From assembly GCF_018398335.1 (NCBI RefSeq), contig NZ_JAHBRX010000001.1, positions 3,960,001-4,024,000 of the forward strand: a DNA stretch of 64,000 nucleotides, in the 5' to 3' direction. This DNA comes from Chelatococcus sp. HY11. GTDB lineage: Bacteria > Pseudomonadota > Alphaproteobacteria > Rhizobiales > Beijerinckiaceae. The notes beneath the pieces are model-generated. The model was given only the letters and a program-made list of their open reading frames with translations. It searched no databases and was not told where the DNA came from. The stretch's first letter is position 1; every line of letters starts with the position of its first letter. Below, one piece after another: positions 52,758 to 61,285 of the stretch. The position numbers were made by a program, and so were the translations under genes.

Positions 52758-52775
52758 GCGCATAAATTTTTGCGC
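52758..52775. promoter_or_regulatory. Palindrome before the RpiR gene
   Basis: GCGCATAAATTTTTGCGC, near-perfect dyad around AAATTT, 45 bp upstream of the RpiR start. Probable autoregulatory site; compare ATGAAAATTTTCAT at 47876. Confidence 0.5.
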
Positions 52776-52811
52776 AAAAAAAAGCCAGAGCCGGCAATGC
52801 CGGGCCCTGGC
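52776..52811 (-). terminator. Rho-independent terminator of the cucumopine-synthase-like pair
   Basis: On the minus strand a GC-rich stem (CCAGGG...CCGGC-ATT-GCCGG...CTCTGG) is followed by eight T residues (complement of 52776-52783). It begins 27 bp after the stop codon of the helical-protein gene. Confidence 0.85.
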
Positions 52812-52837
52812 CTTCGAGCCGAGGGGAGGGCTTCGTC

Positions 52838-53383
52838 TCAGGCCGCCGCGACGACCTTGGAGAATGCCAGAACCTCCGATGGTTTACGGTGCGGAAAGGC
52901 GACGCCGAGGTTCCATGGAAAGATAAAGTGGATCCAGCGATGCATGCGGATGACGTAAGTCATCATCGCGCCCGTCAGTTCGACGTATTCATCCTTCGTC
53001 TTCAGCGTGTCGAGCGTGTCGGAATACATCTGTCCTATTTGATGCATATTTGTGAGGCCGAGATCGGTCATGAACTCGAATACGTTGAAGGTGCCGGTCA
53101 GGAACTCGCGCGTCATGCGGTTCAGGGTCGCAAGCTCCGTATCTTCGTATCTAGATATCTTGAGCAACCGGTACATCACATCGGCGCCGACAAGCATCAT
53201 ATAGGCTTCAAGGTGGACAAGAACCGAGAACGACTGCTCGCCGCTTCCCGCGCCACTGTCGATCACACCCCAGCGGATCTTCTGGATTTCCTCGGGCTCA
53301 TCGAACCAGACGCGATCGATCTCCTTCTCGATGATGGCCTTGGCTTCCCGCCAGTCACCGGTGAATCGCGTGATCGCGGACAT
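52838..53383 (-). CDS. Helical protein, cucumopine-synthase C-terminal-domain-like
   Basis: 181-residue, largely alpha-helical soluble protein with an aromatic C-terminal motif (HRWIHFIFPWNLG near 148-160). By recall this matches the helical bundle that forms the C-terminal half of cucumopine/mikimopine synthase; I cannot run a profile to confirm. Its start codon overlaps the stop of the cyclophilin-like gene by 1 bp (TAATG), so the two halves are made as a coupled pair. The known plant-tumour enzymes join histidine and alpha-ketoglutarate in a Pictet-Spengler-like reaction; activity here is unproven. Rich in Met and Tyr, no signal peptide. Confidence 0.6.
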   Translation of the reverse strand: MSAITRFTGDWREAKAIIEKEIDRVWFDEPEEIQKIRWGVIDSGAGSGEQSFSVLVHLEAYMMLVGADVMYRLLKISRYEDTELATLNRMTREFLTGTFNVFEFMTDLGLTNMHQIGQMYSDTLDTLKTKDEYVELTGAMMTYVIRMHRWIHFIFPWNLGVAFPHRKPSEVLAFSKVVAAA

Positions 53384-53805
53384 TATGCTGCCCTCCGGAC
53401 ATTGATTTCGACGATATTGCGCCGTGGCTGAGTGACGGTCTGCTCATACACCTGCGTACCGAGCTGTTGCAGTTTTGGCAGGTCCTCGCCGAACACCTCG
53501 GCGAATTTGTTGACATTGGCGCTCTCGGTGATCTTCCCGTAGGTCAGGCAGATCGATTGGCCGGGCGCATAGAGATAGACCGCGCCGGGATGGCGCTGGA
53601 CCATATTGTTGCGGCCGAGATGAACGATACGTGTCGGCATCCAGATGGCTTCGCCGGAGATGACGACATGGCCGAGCGCGCTCTTCAGCGGCAACTGGGC
53701 AAGCACCTGCGCGACCACATCGGGGTTCTCTTCGGCAAGAAGTTTAGCCCGGAAAGACAAGCCGACGCTGGGCGCGTCGAACTCCAGGATTTCGGATGAC
53801 GACAT
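53383..53805 (-). CDS. Cyclophilin-like protein, cucumopine-synthase N-terminal-domain/DUF3830-like
   Basis: 140-residue soluble protein. The pattern AKLLAEENPD....LAQLPL...GHVVISGEAIWMP followed by GAVYLYAPGQSICLTYG resembles the cyclophilin-like fold of DUF3830 proteins and the N-terminal half of cucumopine synthase. A near-perfect AAGGAGGT ribosome site lies 3 nt before the ATG. First gene of a two-gene unit with its own promoter, dyad operator and terminator. The Pot-type importer and RpiR gene next to it suggest that the product's substrate or product is transported. Function inferred only. Confidence 0.6.
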   Translation of the reverse strand: MSSSEILEFDAPSVGLSFRAKLLAEENPDVVAQVLAQLPLKSALGHVVISGEAIWMPTRIVHLGRNNMVQRHPGAVYLYAPGQSICLTYGKITESANVNKFAEVFGEDLPKLQQLGTQVYEQTVTQPRRNIVEINVRRAA

Positions 53806-53832
53806 TGGACCTCCTTGGAGGGGCTGAATGAG

Positions 53833-53878
53833 AATATCAGGGTCCGATATTTATGTATAAAACCATTCATTATGTCAA
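53833..53878 (-). promoter_or_regulatory. Promoter and operator of the cucumopine-synthase-like pair
   Basis: Minus-strand -35 TTGACA (53878-53873), 17-bp spacer, -10-like CATAAA (53855-53850). Directly downstream a perfect dyad AATATC-N7-GATATT (53833-53851) overlaps the expected transcript start, fitting a repressor site. Confidence 0.6.
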
Positions 53879-53879
53879 C

Positions 53880-54318
53880 GAATGAAAAGAAACATTCCTG
53901 CCGCGGGCCGTCGCCTAGCGTCCGGTTTAAAGGTGGAAAGAGCGCGATGGATCGAATGGGCCGAGCCGCCGTTGCCAACTGTGGGTCCAGATGGATGTCA
54001 TTCGCGAATTCTACGAAGCGAGGCGAACCAGGTAGCCACGCGACCGCTGCGCGTCTGCCATGGGAAGCCGCTTAGCTTGGTCGCCGCAAGACGGCCGGCT
54101 CATCGACATGATCTTTGAGGTCGCCCGCGGCTTCGCGTCATCTTCGCTCGACAAGATCGCGTGGATCTCGTCAAATTCGCTCGCCAGATCGACAGCACAA
54201 TTTTAGCCACACGCTACTCACTTCGATGTCAGCAACGTTCTTGGTGAGTTTTGCCCCGCCAGTTCCGGGGCCATACATCGTGCCTGTTGCTGGACGGTGA
54301 GGAGAAGGACAACGGGAT
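53880..54318. other. Intergenic stretch before poxB
   Basis: About 440 bp. Short frames such as GRLIDMIFEVARGFAS near 54095 look gene-like but stop soon and match nothing I recognise; possibly remnants. The poxB ribosome site AGGAGAAGGA lies at its end. Confidence 0.4.
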
Positions 54319-56046
54319 ATGCCAACGAAAACGATCGCGGACTTCCTCGCAGCGACCCTCGCCGAGATCGGTGTGGAGCGCATCTGGGGCGTGACGGGCG
54401 ACAGTCTGAACGGCCTCAACGATAGCCTGCGACGACTCGGCAGCATTCGCTGGATGCACACGCGCCATGAGGAGGTAGCCGCTTTTGCTGCAGGTGGCGA
54501 GGCGGCGGTCACGGGACGGCTTGCCGTCTGCGCCGGGAGCTGCGGGCCGGGTAATCTGCATCTCATCAACGGGCTCTACGACTGCCATCGCAACCATGTG
54601 CCTGTGCTTGCCATCGCGGCCCATATCCCATCCTCGGAGATCGGCCTCCACTATTTTCAGGAAACGCATCCGCAGGAACTGTTCCGTGAATGCAGCAACT
54701 ATGTGGAGCTCGTATCGAGCCCGGAACAGTTCCCGCGGGTGCTGGAGACAGCCATCCGTACTGCGATCGGCAAGCAGGGCGTCTCCGTCGTCGTTCTTCC
54801 CGGCGATGTCGCACTGAAGCCCATGCCGGACGGCGCGCGGATCGATATCGCTCGGACCGCGCCTCCGACGATCACCCCCGCAACCGCGGATATCGACCGA
54901 CTGGTTGAGCTGCTTGATTTGTCCAAGGCTGTGACCCTGCTATGTGGCAGCGGCTGCGCGGGCGCTCATGACGAGGTGGTGGCGCTGGCCGACACGCTCG
55001 CCGCGCCCATCGTCCATGCCCTGCGCGGCAAGGAGCACATCGAATGGGACAATCCCTTCGATGTGGGCATGACAGGGCTGATCGGCTTCTCGTCAGGCTA
55101 CCATGCGATGTTGAACTGCGACACGCTGGTCATGCTGGGCACCGACTTCCCGTATCGCAACTTTTATCCCGACAAGGCGAAGATCGTTCAGATCGACATC
55201 CGTCCGGAAGCGATAGGCCGACGGGCGCCGGTCGCTCTCGGGCTGATCGGCGATGTCAGGTCAACCCTCGCCACCGTCAGCGCTCGGCTCAAGAAGCGCA
55301 CCGATCGGACCTTCCTTGAAAAGGCCAAGGCGCATTACGCGGACGCGCGCACCGGCCTCGACGATCTCGCGCGGCCCAGGGCCGGCGATAAGCGCATACA
55401 CGCCCAGCATCTCACGCGCCTCGTCAGCGAATTCGCGGATGATGACGCCATTTTCACCGCTGATGTCGGCACGCCCACTGTCTGGGCCGCCCGCTATCTC
55501 AAGATGAACGGGAAGAGACGTCTTGTCGGCTCGTTCAATCATGGCTCCATGGCCAACGCCATGCCGCAGGCCATTGGCGCGAAGGCCGCTTCCCCCGGGC
55601 GTCAAGTGATCTCGCTCTCGGGCGATGGTGGCTTTTCCATGCTGATGGGAGATGTGCTGTCGCTCAGGCAACTTGACCTGCCCGTGAAGCTCGTCGTCTT
55701 CAACAACGGTTCGCTCGGTTTCGTCGCCATGGAGATGAAGGCGGCGGGTTATCTCGACACTGGCACCGATCTCGACAATCCGAATTTCGCGGCTATGGCG
55801 GAAGCGATCGGTATTCGCGGCATTCGGGTAGAGGATCCGGCTGCGCTCGAGGACGGCGTCAAGGCAGCGCTGGCCCACGACGGTCCTGTCCTCCTCGACG
55901 TGGTCACCGCCAAGCAGGAGCTCGCACTCCCCCCCAAGATTCAGCTTGAGCAGGCCAAGGGCTTCAGCCTGTTCCTCCTGAAGGCGATCATCAACGGCCG
56001 CGGCGACGAGGTTCTTGAACTCGCCCGTACGAACCTGCGCCGCTGA
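54319..56046 (+). CDS. poxB: Pyruvate dehydrogenase (quinone), PoxB-type ThDP enzyme
   Basis: 575-residue thiamine-diphosphate flavoenzyme. The catalytic glutamate is Glu51 in RHEEVAAF, the central FAD domain follows, and the ThDP motif runs from GDGG near 434 to NN near 460. The C-terminal end ([22 protein letters not shown]) matches E. coli PoxB, where the last segment becomes a lipid-binding helix on activation. It converts pyruvate to acetate and CO2, passing electrons to ubiquinone at the membrane. Single gene, convergent with LysR across a palindromic repeat. Confidence 0.92.
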   Translation: MPTKTIADFLAATLAEIGVERIWGVTGDSLNGLNDSLRRLGSIRWMHTRHEEVAAFAAGGEAAVTGRLAVCAGSCGPGNLHLINGLYDCHRNHVPVLAIAAHIPSSEIGLHYFQETHPQELFRECSNYVELVSSPEQFPRVLETAIRTAIGKQGVSVVVLPGDVALKPMPDGARIDIARTAPPTITPATADIDRLVELLDLSKAVTLLCGSGCAGAHDEVVALADTLAAPIVHALRGKEHIEWDNPFDVGMTGLIGFSSGYHAMLNCDTLVMLGTDFPYRNFYPDKAKIVQIDIRPEAIGRRAPVALGLIGDVRSTLATVSARLKKRTDRTFLEKAKAHYADARTGLDDLARPRAGDKRIHAQHLTRLVSEFADDDAIFTADVGTPTVWAARYLKMNGKRRLVGSFNHGSMANAMPQAIGAKAASPGRQVISLSGDGGFSMLMGDVLSLRQLDLPVKLVVFNNGSLGFVAMEMKAAGYLDTGTDLDNPNFAAMAEAIGIRGIRVEDPAALEDGVKAALAHDGPVLLDVVTAKQELALPPKIQLEQAKGFSLFLLKAIINGRGDEVLELARTNLRR

Positions 56047-56078
56047 GTGTTGTCCCGAGCGGCGTCGTGTCGCGGCAG

Positions 56079-56186
56079 CTAGAGCATTTTCGAGCGAAGT
56101 GGAAACCGGTTCGCGTGAAGAAAATGCGTAAAAACAAAGGCCTAGAGAATTTCTGGTAAGCCCGGAGTTCACCAGAAATGCTCTAG
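56079..56186. repeat. Hyphomicrobiales-type palindromic repeat
   Basis: 108-bp element bounded by perfect inverted ends CTAGAGCAT/ATGCTCTAG. An internal hairpin ATTTCTGGT/ACCAGAAAT lies at 56149-56179 and an AT-rich GAAAATGCG stretch in the middle. AGAGCATTTTCGAGCGAAGT-type starts are recurrent in this order. Its right end supplies the TAG stop codon of the lysR gene. Confidence 0.75.
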
Positions 56187-57073
56187 CGGTGAACCAACGG
56201 GGCCAGCTCTTCGACGAGCGCGTCGAAAACGGCCCTGCACCGCGCGCTGCTGCGAAGATCTTCGTGCATCACGACCCAGGTTTCCAGATCGACTGCGAAA
56301 GCATCGGGTAACACCCGCATGAGATCCGGTTCTGAGGTGGCGATAGGCACCTGGCAGACGCCGATACCGAAGCCAGCGCGAATGGCCGCGAGCTGGGCGA
56401 CATCACTATCGACCCGGAGTGCGAATGCGCTTCGCGTCAATGCCGGATAGTGCTGGGCGATCGCCCGGATCGCCGGCGTCTCGACATCATAGCCGATCAG
56501 GTCATGTCGTCCGAGTTCCTCCAAGCTCACGGGCGTCCCGCGCCGGGCGAGGTAAGCCTGATGCGCGTGTAGCCCCAAGCGAATGGACCCAATGCGTTTC
56601 GACACGAGTGCCTGCTGCTCGGGGCGGACCATGCGGATCGCGATGTCTGCCTTGCGCTGAAGAAGATCGTCCAGCGCGTTGGACAGCGATAGCTCGATCG
56701 TGAGCGCGGGATGACGCTGTCTCAGCCGCGCTAGAATAGGTGGCAGATGCTCTGTTCCGACGACTTCGCTCGCGCTGATCCTGACCGTGCCATCGACTTC
56801 ACTGGCCCGGCCTTCGGCGGTGCGCACGAGCGCCGCGGAAGTGGACACCAATAACTCCACAAAAGGTTTGATCTCCAATGCGGCATCAGTCGGCGAAAGC
56901 CCGCGGGGCGTTCGCACAAAAAGCCTCGACCCAACAGCAGCTTCCAGGCTGTCGATGTGGCGTGCGGCGCTGGGCTGGCTGAGGCCCAAAGTTCTGGCCG
57001 CGCCCGAAAGAGATCCCTCCCGCAGAACGGCGGCGAAGGTGCGATAGAGGTCCCAGCTTGGCTCAGAGCTCAT
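56183..57073 (-). CDS. LysR family transcriptional regulator
   Basis: 296-residue LTTR: N-terminal winged helix (DLYRTFAAVLREGSLSGAARTLGLSQPSAARHI, about 8-41) and a two-lobe effector domain. The ATG at 57073 opens the conserved N terminus; the frame runs on to 57892 but through the neighbouring epimerase gene in antisense, and that part is an artefact. Divergent from the epimerase gene over 90 bp, which it probably regulates. The stop codon lies within the palindromic repeat at the 3' end. Confidence 0.9.
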   Translation of the reverse strand: MSSEPSWDLYRTFAAVLREGSLSGAARTLGLSQPSAARHIDSLEAAVGSRLFVRTPRGLSPTDAALEIKPFVELLVSTSAALVRTAEGRASEVDGTVRISASEVVGTEHLPPILARLRQRHPALTIELSLSNALDDLLQRKADIAIRMVRPEQQALVSKRIGSIRLGLHAHQAYLARRGTPVSLEELGRHDLIGYDVETPAIRAIAQHYPALTRSAFALRVDSDVAQLAAIRAGFGIGVCQVPIATSEPDLMRVLPDAFAVDLETWVVMHEDLRSSARCRAVFDALVEELAPLVHR

Positions 57074-57163
57074 ATATATTCGTATACCAGACGCAGAATT
57101 TTCGGCAATTTCTTTGAGTTCACAATGCGACCACTCTGACCACGTCAAGCAATGGAGACTGAC

Positions 57164-58162
57164 ATGGACAAGAGGAAGGCATTGGTGCTCGGTGCGACAG
57201 GTGGCATCGGCAGCGAAGTTGCGGCCAAGCTCGTACGCTCTGGCTGGCGGGTGATCGCGCTTCATCGCGATCCCGAGGGCGTGGGGAGGGACGACCGGTT
57301 CGGGTGGGTCAAGGGCAACGCGATGGTTGCTTCGGACGTGGCAGCGGCGTCCTCGGGAACGTCGCTGATCGTTCACGCCGTCAATCCGCCCGCCTATCGC
57401 GACTGGGACAAGCTCGTTCTGCCGATGCTGGATAATACGATAGCCGCCGCTGAGGCGAACGGCGCACGCATTCTTCTTCCCGGCACCGTTTACAACTACG
57501 GTCCCGACGCCTTTCCCAATATTGCCGAGGACGCGCCCCAGAATGCGCCAACCCGCAAGGGGCGTATTCGCGTGGAAATGGAGCGGCGCTTGCGGCGAGC
57601 GGCGGACGAAGGAAAAGCCAGGGTACTGATCGTTCGCGCGGGCGACTTCTTTGGCCCCAAAGCGGCGAATAACTGGTTCAGCCAGGGCCTGGTGAAGCCT
57701 GGCCTGCAGCCGAGGGCCATCACCTATCCGGGCAAACCTGGTCTTGGACACCAGTGGGCCTATCTGCCGGATGTCGCTGAAACCATGCTGCGGCTTATTG
57801 AGCGCGATGGGAGGCTTGAGAATTTCGCCACCTTCCACATGGACGGCCATTGGGACGCCGACGGCATGCGCATGATCGAGACCATCCGTCATGCGCTTGA
57901 TACCCCGGACCTGCCAATCAAACGGATGCCCTGGCTGCTCATGCGGCTGGCCGCGCCCTTCGTGCCGCTGCTCAGGGAGCTCGTCGAAATGCGATATCTC
58001 TGGCAGCAGCCGGTTCGGCTGCGCAACGGGAAGCTCGAAGCGACCATCGGCGCGGAACCTCGCACTCCGCTCATCGAGGCTGTCTGGACGACGCTGGCGG
58101 CTATCGGATGCTGCGACGCGGCGACGAAGCCCGAGCCGCGCGCGAAAGTGATTGCTTTGTAG
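57164..58162 (+). CDS. NAD(P)-dependent epimerase/dehydratase-type extended SDR
   Basis: 332-residue extended SDR. The cofactor loop LGATGGIGSEVA is at about 9-20; the active-site tyrosine sits in TVYNYGPD, and WAYLPDVAETMLRL is typical of NAD-dependent epimerase-like proteins. ATG 57164 with GGAG 7 nt upstream is preferred to ATG 57152. Divergent from lysR. Substrate unknown; NmrA- or sugar-nucleotide-type roles are both possible. Confidence 0.82.
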   Translation: MDKRKALVLGATGGIGSEVAAKLVRSGWRVIALHRDPEGVGRDDRFGWVKGNAMVASDVAAASSGTSLIVHAVNPPAYRDWDKLVLPMLDNTIAAAEANGARILLPGTVYNYGPDAFPNIAEDAPQNAPTRKGRIRVEMERRLRRAADEGKARVLIVRAGDFFGPKAANNWFSQGLVKPGLQPRAITYPGKPGLGHQWAYLPDVAETMLRLIERDGRLENFATFHMDGHWDADGMRMIETIRHALDTPDLPIKRMPWLLMRLAAPFVPLLRELVEMRYLWQQPVRLRNGKLEATIGAEPRTPLIEAVWTTLAAIGCCDAATKPEPRAKVIAL

Positions 58163-58368
58163 CGGCGTGAGCCGCCACCGTGCGAAACATCACCCTTCCG
58201 ATGCGCCATGGCTGTGCTTCCGCGCCGCCACTTTCGCCATTGCCTCGCCGCTTCTTGACTGTGGGAGGGGCAATATAAGTCCAACAACCCGTGACAGTCC
58301 GACGAAGCCTGTTAAAGTTGCCGAACCCGCCGCCAAGAGTCGGGGAAGAGCGAGATCGGGAGGTTGCC

Positions 58369-59664
58369 GTGGATGGAGTCTTATCCCGCCGCGCCTTTAT
58401 TGGCGCAGCTGCCGGAACGGGTTTGTCGAGCCTTGGTTGGAATGTCGCCCGCGCGCAGGCGCCCGCGCTGAACATTATGTCTCACCGCGTGCACCAGCAG
58501 GTTGCGACAAGCGCCGACCGGCCGGGCGGCGATGTCACCGCCGACTGGGTGAAGCGCAATGGCCGCCCCTTGTCCTGGATCACGCTGGACAACGGCCCAC
58601 TGCATGACCGCCTCCAGCGCGAGTTGGTGCTGGGGGAGACCTCGATCGATGCCGCCTATGTGCTGAACACCGCCATATCGCCGCGGCTGCTCAATCTGCT
58701 GGAGCCGTTGGAGGGCCATGTCGCAACCGCGCCGGTGGAAGACTTCCCGGATATCGCCGCCGGCATGGTGGAGGCAGTGACCATCGACGGCAGCCTGCGG
58801 GCCATCCCGATCCGCCACGCCACTGTCGGGCTTTTCTACAACGAGGCGCTCTTCGAGGAGCAGGGTATCAAGGCCCCTCCGAAGACCATGGAGGAGCTGA
58901 TCGATCTGGCGGGACGGCTTACCTATCGCCGGCCCGACGGCACAGCGGTCAACGGCTTCGCTTTCCAGGGCAACTCGCATTTCAATTTCCTCACCATGGC
59001 CTTCGCCTATGACGCGCCGTTGATCGCGCCGGACCGGACCTTGCTGCCCAATGAGGCCGGCATGGTGACCATGTTCGAGGCGCTGCAGACGCTATTCGAC
59101 AAGAAAATCCTGCCGCGCAATTTCTCGGCGATGTCGCAGGATGACGTCTTCACCATGATCCAGAATGGGCGCGTCGCCATGGCTTTGGCCATCATGGGAC
59201 GCTACGCGGATTTCAACGATCCCAAGAAGTCCCAGTATCCCGGCCGTATCAAGCTCGTGCCGGTTGTCGCCTCGGCCGGCGTCAAGGAGAAGGTGCCGCT
59301 CGTCGCCACGTCGGATTTCTGGTCGATCGCCATTCCGAAGAACGCCGGCAACAAGGACCTGACCTGGTCGCTGATCCGCGATCTCGCAAGCAAGGACGGC
59401 ACATTGCGTCAGGCGCTGAACGGTAATGGCCCTGTGCGCAGTTCGGTCTATTCCGACCAGCGGTTGGTGGCCGCCGTTCCTCAGGCCCGTATCGAGGCCG
59501 CGGTGCTGCCCTATGCTCGCCCACCTCTGCCGATCTTCGCCGAGGCGCAGCGCGCCGCCGACATCATGATGCAGACCAGCCAGGGCGTCGTCGTCGGCGT
59601 CATGACCCCGGCCGCGGCCGTCAAGGAACTGCGATCCAAGATTTCTCCCCTGTTGAAGGCTTGA
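58369..59664 (+). CDS. Tat-exported extracellular solute-binding protein (orphan)
   Basis: 431-residue CUT1-like binding protein. The Tat signal SRRAFIGAAAG is at about 6-16, with a cleavage-like ARAQA near 30. The GTG at 58369 is chosen because GGGAGG lies 5 nt upstream and the signal peptide follows directly; GTG 58291 gives an unlikely proline-rich lead. No permease or ATPase gene is adjacent; only an SDR gene follows 2 bp later. It may serve a transporter encoded elsewhere. Confidence 0.85.
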   Translation: MDGVLSRRAFIGAAAGTGLSSLGWNVARAQAPALNIMSHRVHQQVATSADRPGGDVTADWVKRNGRPLSWITLDNGPLHDRLQRELVLGETSIDAAYVLNTAISPRLLNLLEPLEGHVATAPVEDFPDIAAGMVEAVTIDGSLRAIPIRHATVGLFYNEALFEEQGIKAPPKTMEELIDLAGRLTYRRPDGTAVNGFAFQGNSHFNFLTMAFAYDAPLIAPDRTLLPNEAGMVTMFEALQTLFDKKILPRNFSAMSQDDVFTMIQNGRVAMALAIMGRYADFNDPKKSQYPGRIKLVPVVASAGVKEKVPLVATSDFWSIAIPKNAGNKDLTWSLIRDLASKDGTLRQALNGNGPVRSSVYSDQRLVAAVPQARIEAAVLPYARPPLPIFAEAQRAADIMMQTSQGVVVGVMTPAAAVKELRSKISPLLKA

Positions 59665-59666
59665 GC

Positions 59667-60434
59667 ATGCTGCCTATTGATCTCACCGGCCAGGTGGCCT
59701 TCGTTACCGCTTCTTCTCGCGGCATTGGCCGCGGCATCGCGCTCATGCTGGCGGATGCCGGCGCCAGCGTGGCTGTCACCTGGGCGGCGGCGCGCGAGGA
59801 AGCGGAGGCCGTGGCCGCTGACGCACGGTCGCGTGGGGCCGATTCCTTTGCAGTGCGCTGCGACGTCACCGACAGTGCTTCGGTTGATGAGGCCGTCAGC
59901 GCAGCCAATGCCCGCTGGGGCAAGGTCGATATCCTTGTCAGCAATGCCGGGGTTGGCACGGCCAAGCCCATGACCGAGACCACGGACGCCGAATATGCGC
60001 GCGTCTTTGATCTCAACGTGCGCGGTTTCGTGGCGACCGCGCGCGCGGTGTTGCCCGGGATGAAGGAGCGGCGCGCCGGTCGCGTCATTGCCATCAGCTC
60101 GGTTACAGGCCGCAGCGGCAAAGCCTTTCGCTCGCCGTCCCCGACCTACGCTGGTGCCAAGGCGGCGTTGATCGGCTATACGAAAGGGCTCGCGCGCGAA
60201 TGCGCGCCCTACGGGATCACAGTGAACTGCGTCTGCCCCGGCTGGATCGACTGGGGCGAGAAGCATTCCGGTGCTCCCGCCGAGGTCCGCGCCCAGGCCC
60301 TGAAGGAAATCGCTCTCGGCCGCACCGGCACGCCCGAAGACGTTGCGGGCGCCACCGTATTCCTGGCATCCGGTTTTGCGAGCTACATCACCGGGGCGAC
60401 GCTGGACGTGAACGGCGGCCTCTATATGGGGTGA
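59667..60434 (+). CDS. SDR family oxidoreductase
   Basis: 255-residue classical SDR. Cofactor loop TASSRGIGRG is at about 15-24, SNAG at the fourth strand, serine in AISSVTG, YAGAK with catalytic Tyr/Lys, and the C-terminal TGATLDVNGG. ATG 59667 lies 2 bp after the binding-protein stop, so both are co-expressed. It may oxidise or reduce a polyol or sugar taken up by the associated binding protein (inference). Confidence 0.88.
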   Translation: MLPIDLTGQVAFVTASSRGIGRGIALMLADAGASVAVTWAAAREEAEAVAADARSRGADSFAVRCDVTDSASVDEAVSAANARWGKVDILVSNAGVGTAKPMTETTDAEYARVFDLNVRGFVATARAVLPGMKERRAGRVIAISSVTGRSGKAFRSPSPTYAGAKAALIGYTKGLARECAPYGITVNCVCPGWIDWGEKHSGAPAEVRAQALKEIALGRTGTPEDVAGATVFLASGFASYITGATLDVNGGLYMG

Positions 60435-60838
60435 GTGCCGTCTTCCAACGGGCCCATGGTTTCCACCGCACAGGGCGCTCCTCGCATGCGACACCGCCAT
60501 CAGTGTCCGCGCCGAAGTGTATGCCGCCGTGAAAGAGGGCCGTTCGCTTCAAAAAACCGCCTGCGCTATACGGATAACCAGCGCCAGCGCGACCGGATGC
60601 CTTAATCCAAGTAACGACGGCGCGTCCCAAAGTGTCAAGCGGATGGCGCAACGGGTCAAGCGGCCACGTCCCGCCCGCAGATAATTGTCCTGGTCCAAGT
60701 TGGACGAGGACGAGACGCGAGCGGGGCATTGGTGGTGACAGAGTATGAATCAGTCCGTGCTGGATGCCTATGGGGCGCGGATGCCGCAAGCAGGCTGCTG
60801 TCCAAGTCAGTGCCTGAAGTCATGGCGGGAGAAATGGC
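60435..60838. other. Intergenic stretch without recognised genes
   Basis: About 400 bp. Open frames on both strands are shadows or random. A GTCC...GGAC dyad occurs near 60688-60712 but is short. Nothing called. Confidence 0.4.
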
Positions 60839-61285
60839 ATGAATCCGACCCACGCGACCGCGCCGGATCACCTGCCGTTCTTCCTTCCCGTGCCGGGTAC
60901 GACCGATGTTCTCATGGTCGTCATGGCGGTTTTTCTTCTACTGGTCGTGCTGGCGGTCGGGTTGCTGTTTCTGCGCCTGCATACGTTGCCCGAACGTATC
61001 GCGCACAGATCGCACAAACTGCAGTTCGAGATCGTCGCAGTGCTCGGCTTGCTGGCTCTCTTCACCCATATGCACGTGTTCTGGGTGGCGGGCTTGCTGC
61101 TGGCCTTGATCGATATCCCCGATTTCGGGCGGCCGCTCAGGAGTATCGCGCAGTCGCTGGAGAAGATTGCCGGCACCACGCCTGACGCGCATGGCGCTGG
61201 AGTGAAGGACAGTCCAGCCGAGGAGACGGATCGGTCAGGGATAAAATCTCCACAAGATACTGCCGGAATTCTCCCCCATGCTTGA
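60839..61285 (+). CDS. Small membrane protein, DUF3302-like
   Basis: 148-residue protein with two membrane helices (about 24-46 and 66-92) around a cytoplasmic LPERIAHRSHKLQFE loop, then an acidic soluble tail. The loop and LFTHMHVFWVAGLLLALIDIPDF resemble DUF3302 (YiaW/YibI-type) proteins, which are typically encoded next to an HlyD-type membrane fusion protein, as here. Its 3' end overlaps the HlyD gene by 8 bp. Function unknown, presumably an accessory of the export pair. Confidence 0.65.
   Translation: MNPTHATAPDHLPFFLPVPGTTDVLMVVMAVFLLLVVLAVGLLFLRLHTLPERIAHRSHKLQFEIVAVLGLLALFTHMHVFWVAGLLLALIDIPDFGRPLRSIAQSLEKIAGTTPDAHGAGVKDSPAEETDRSGIKSPQDTAGILPHA

Noticed and set aside
57074..57892. 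Long in-frame N-terminal extension of the LysR gene
   Set aside because: It runs antisense through the epimerase gene, has no LysR or other homology, and the conserved helix-turn-helix starts at 57073.
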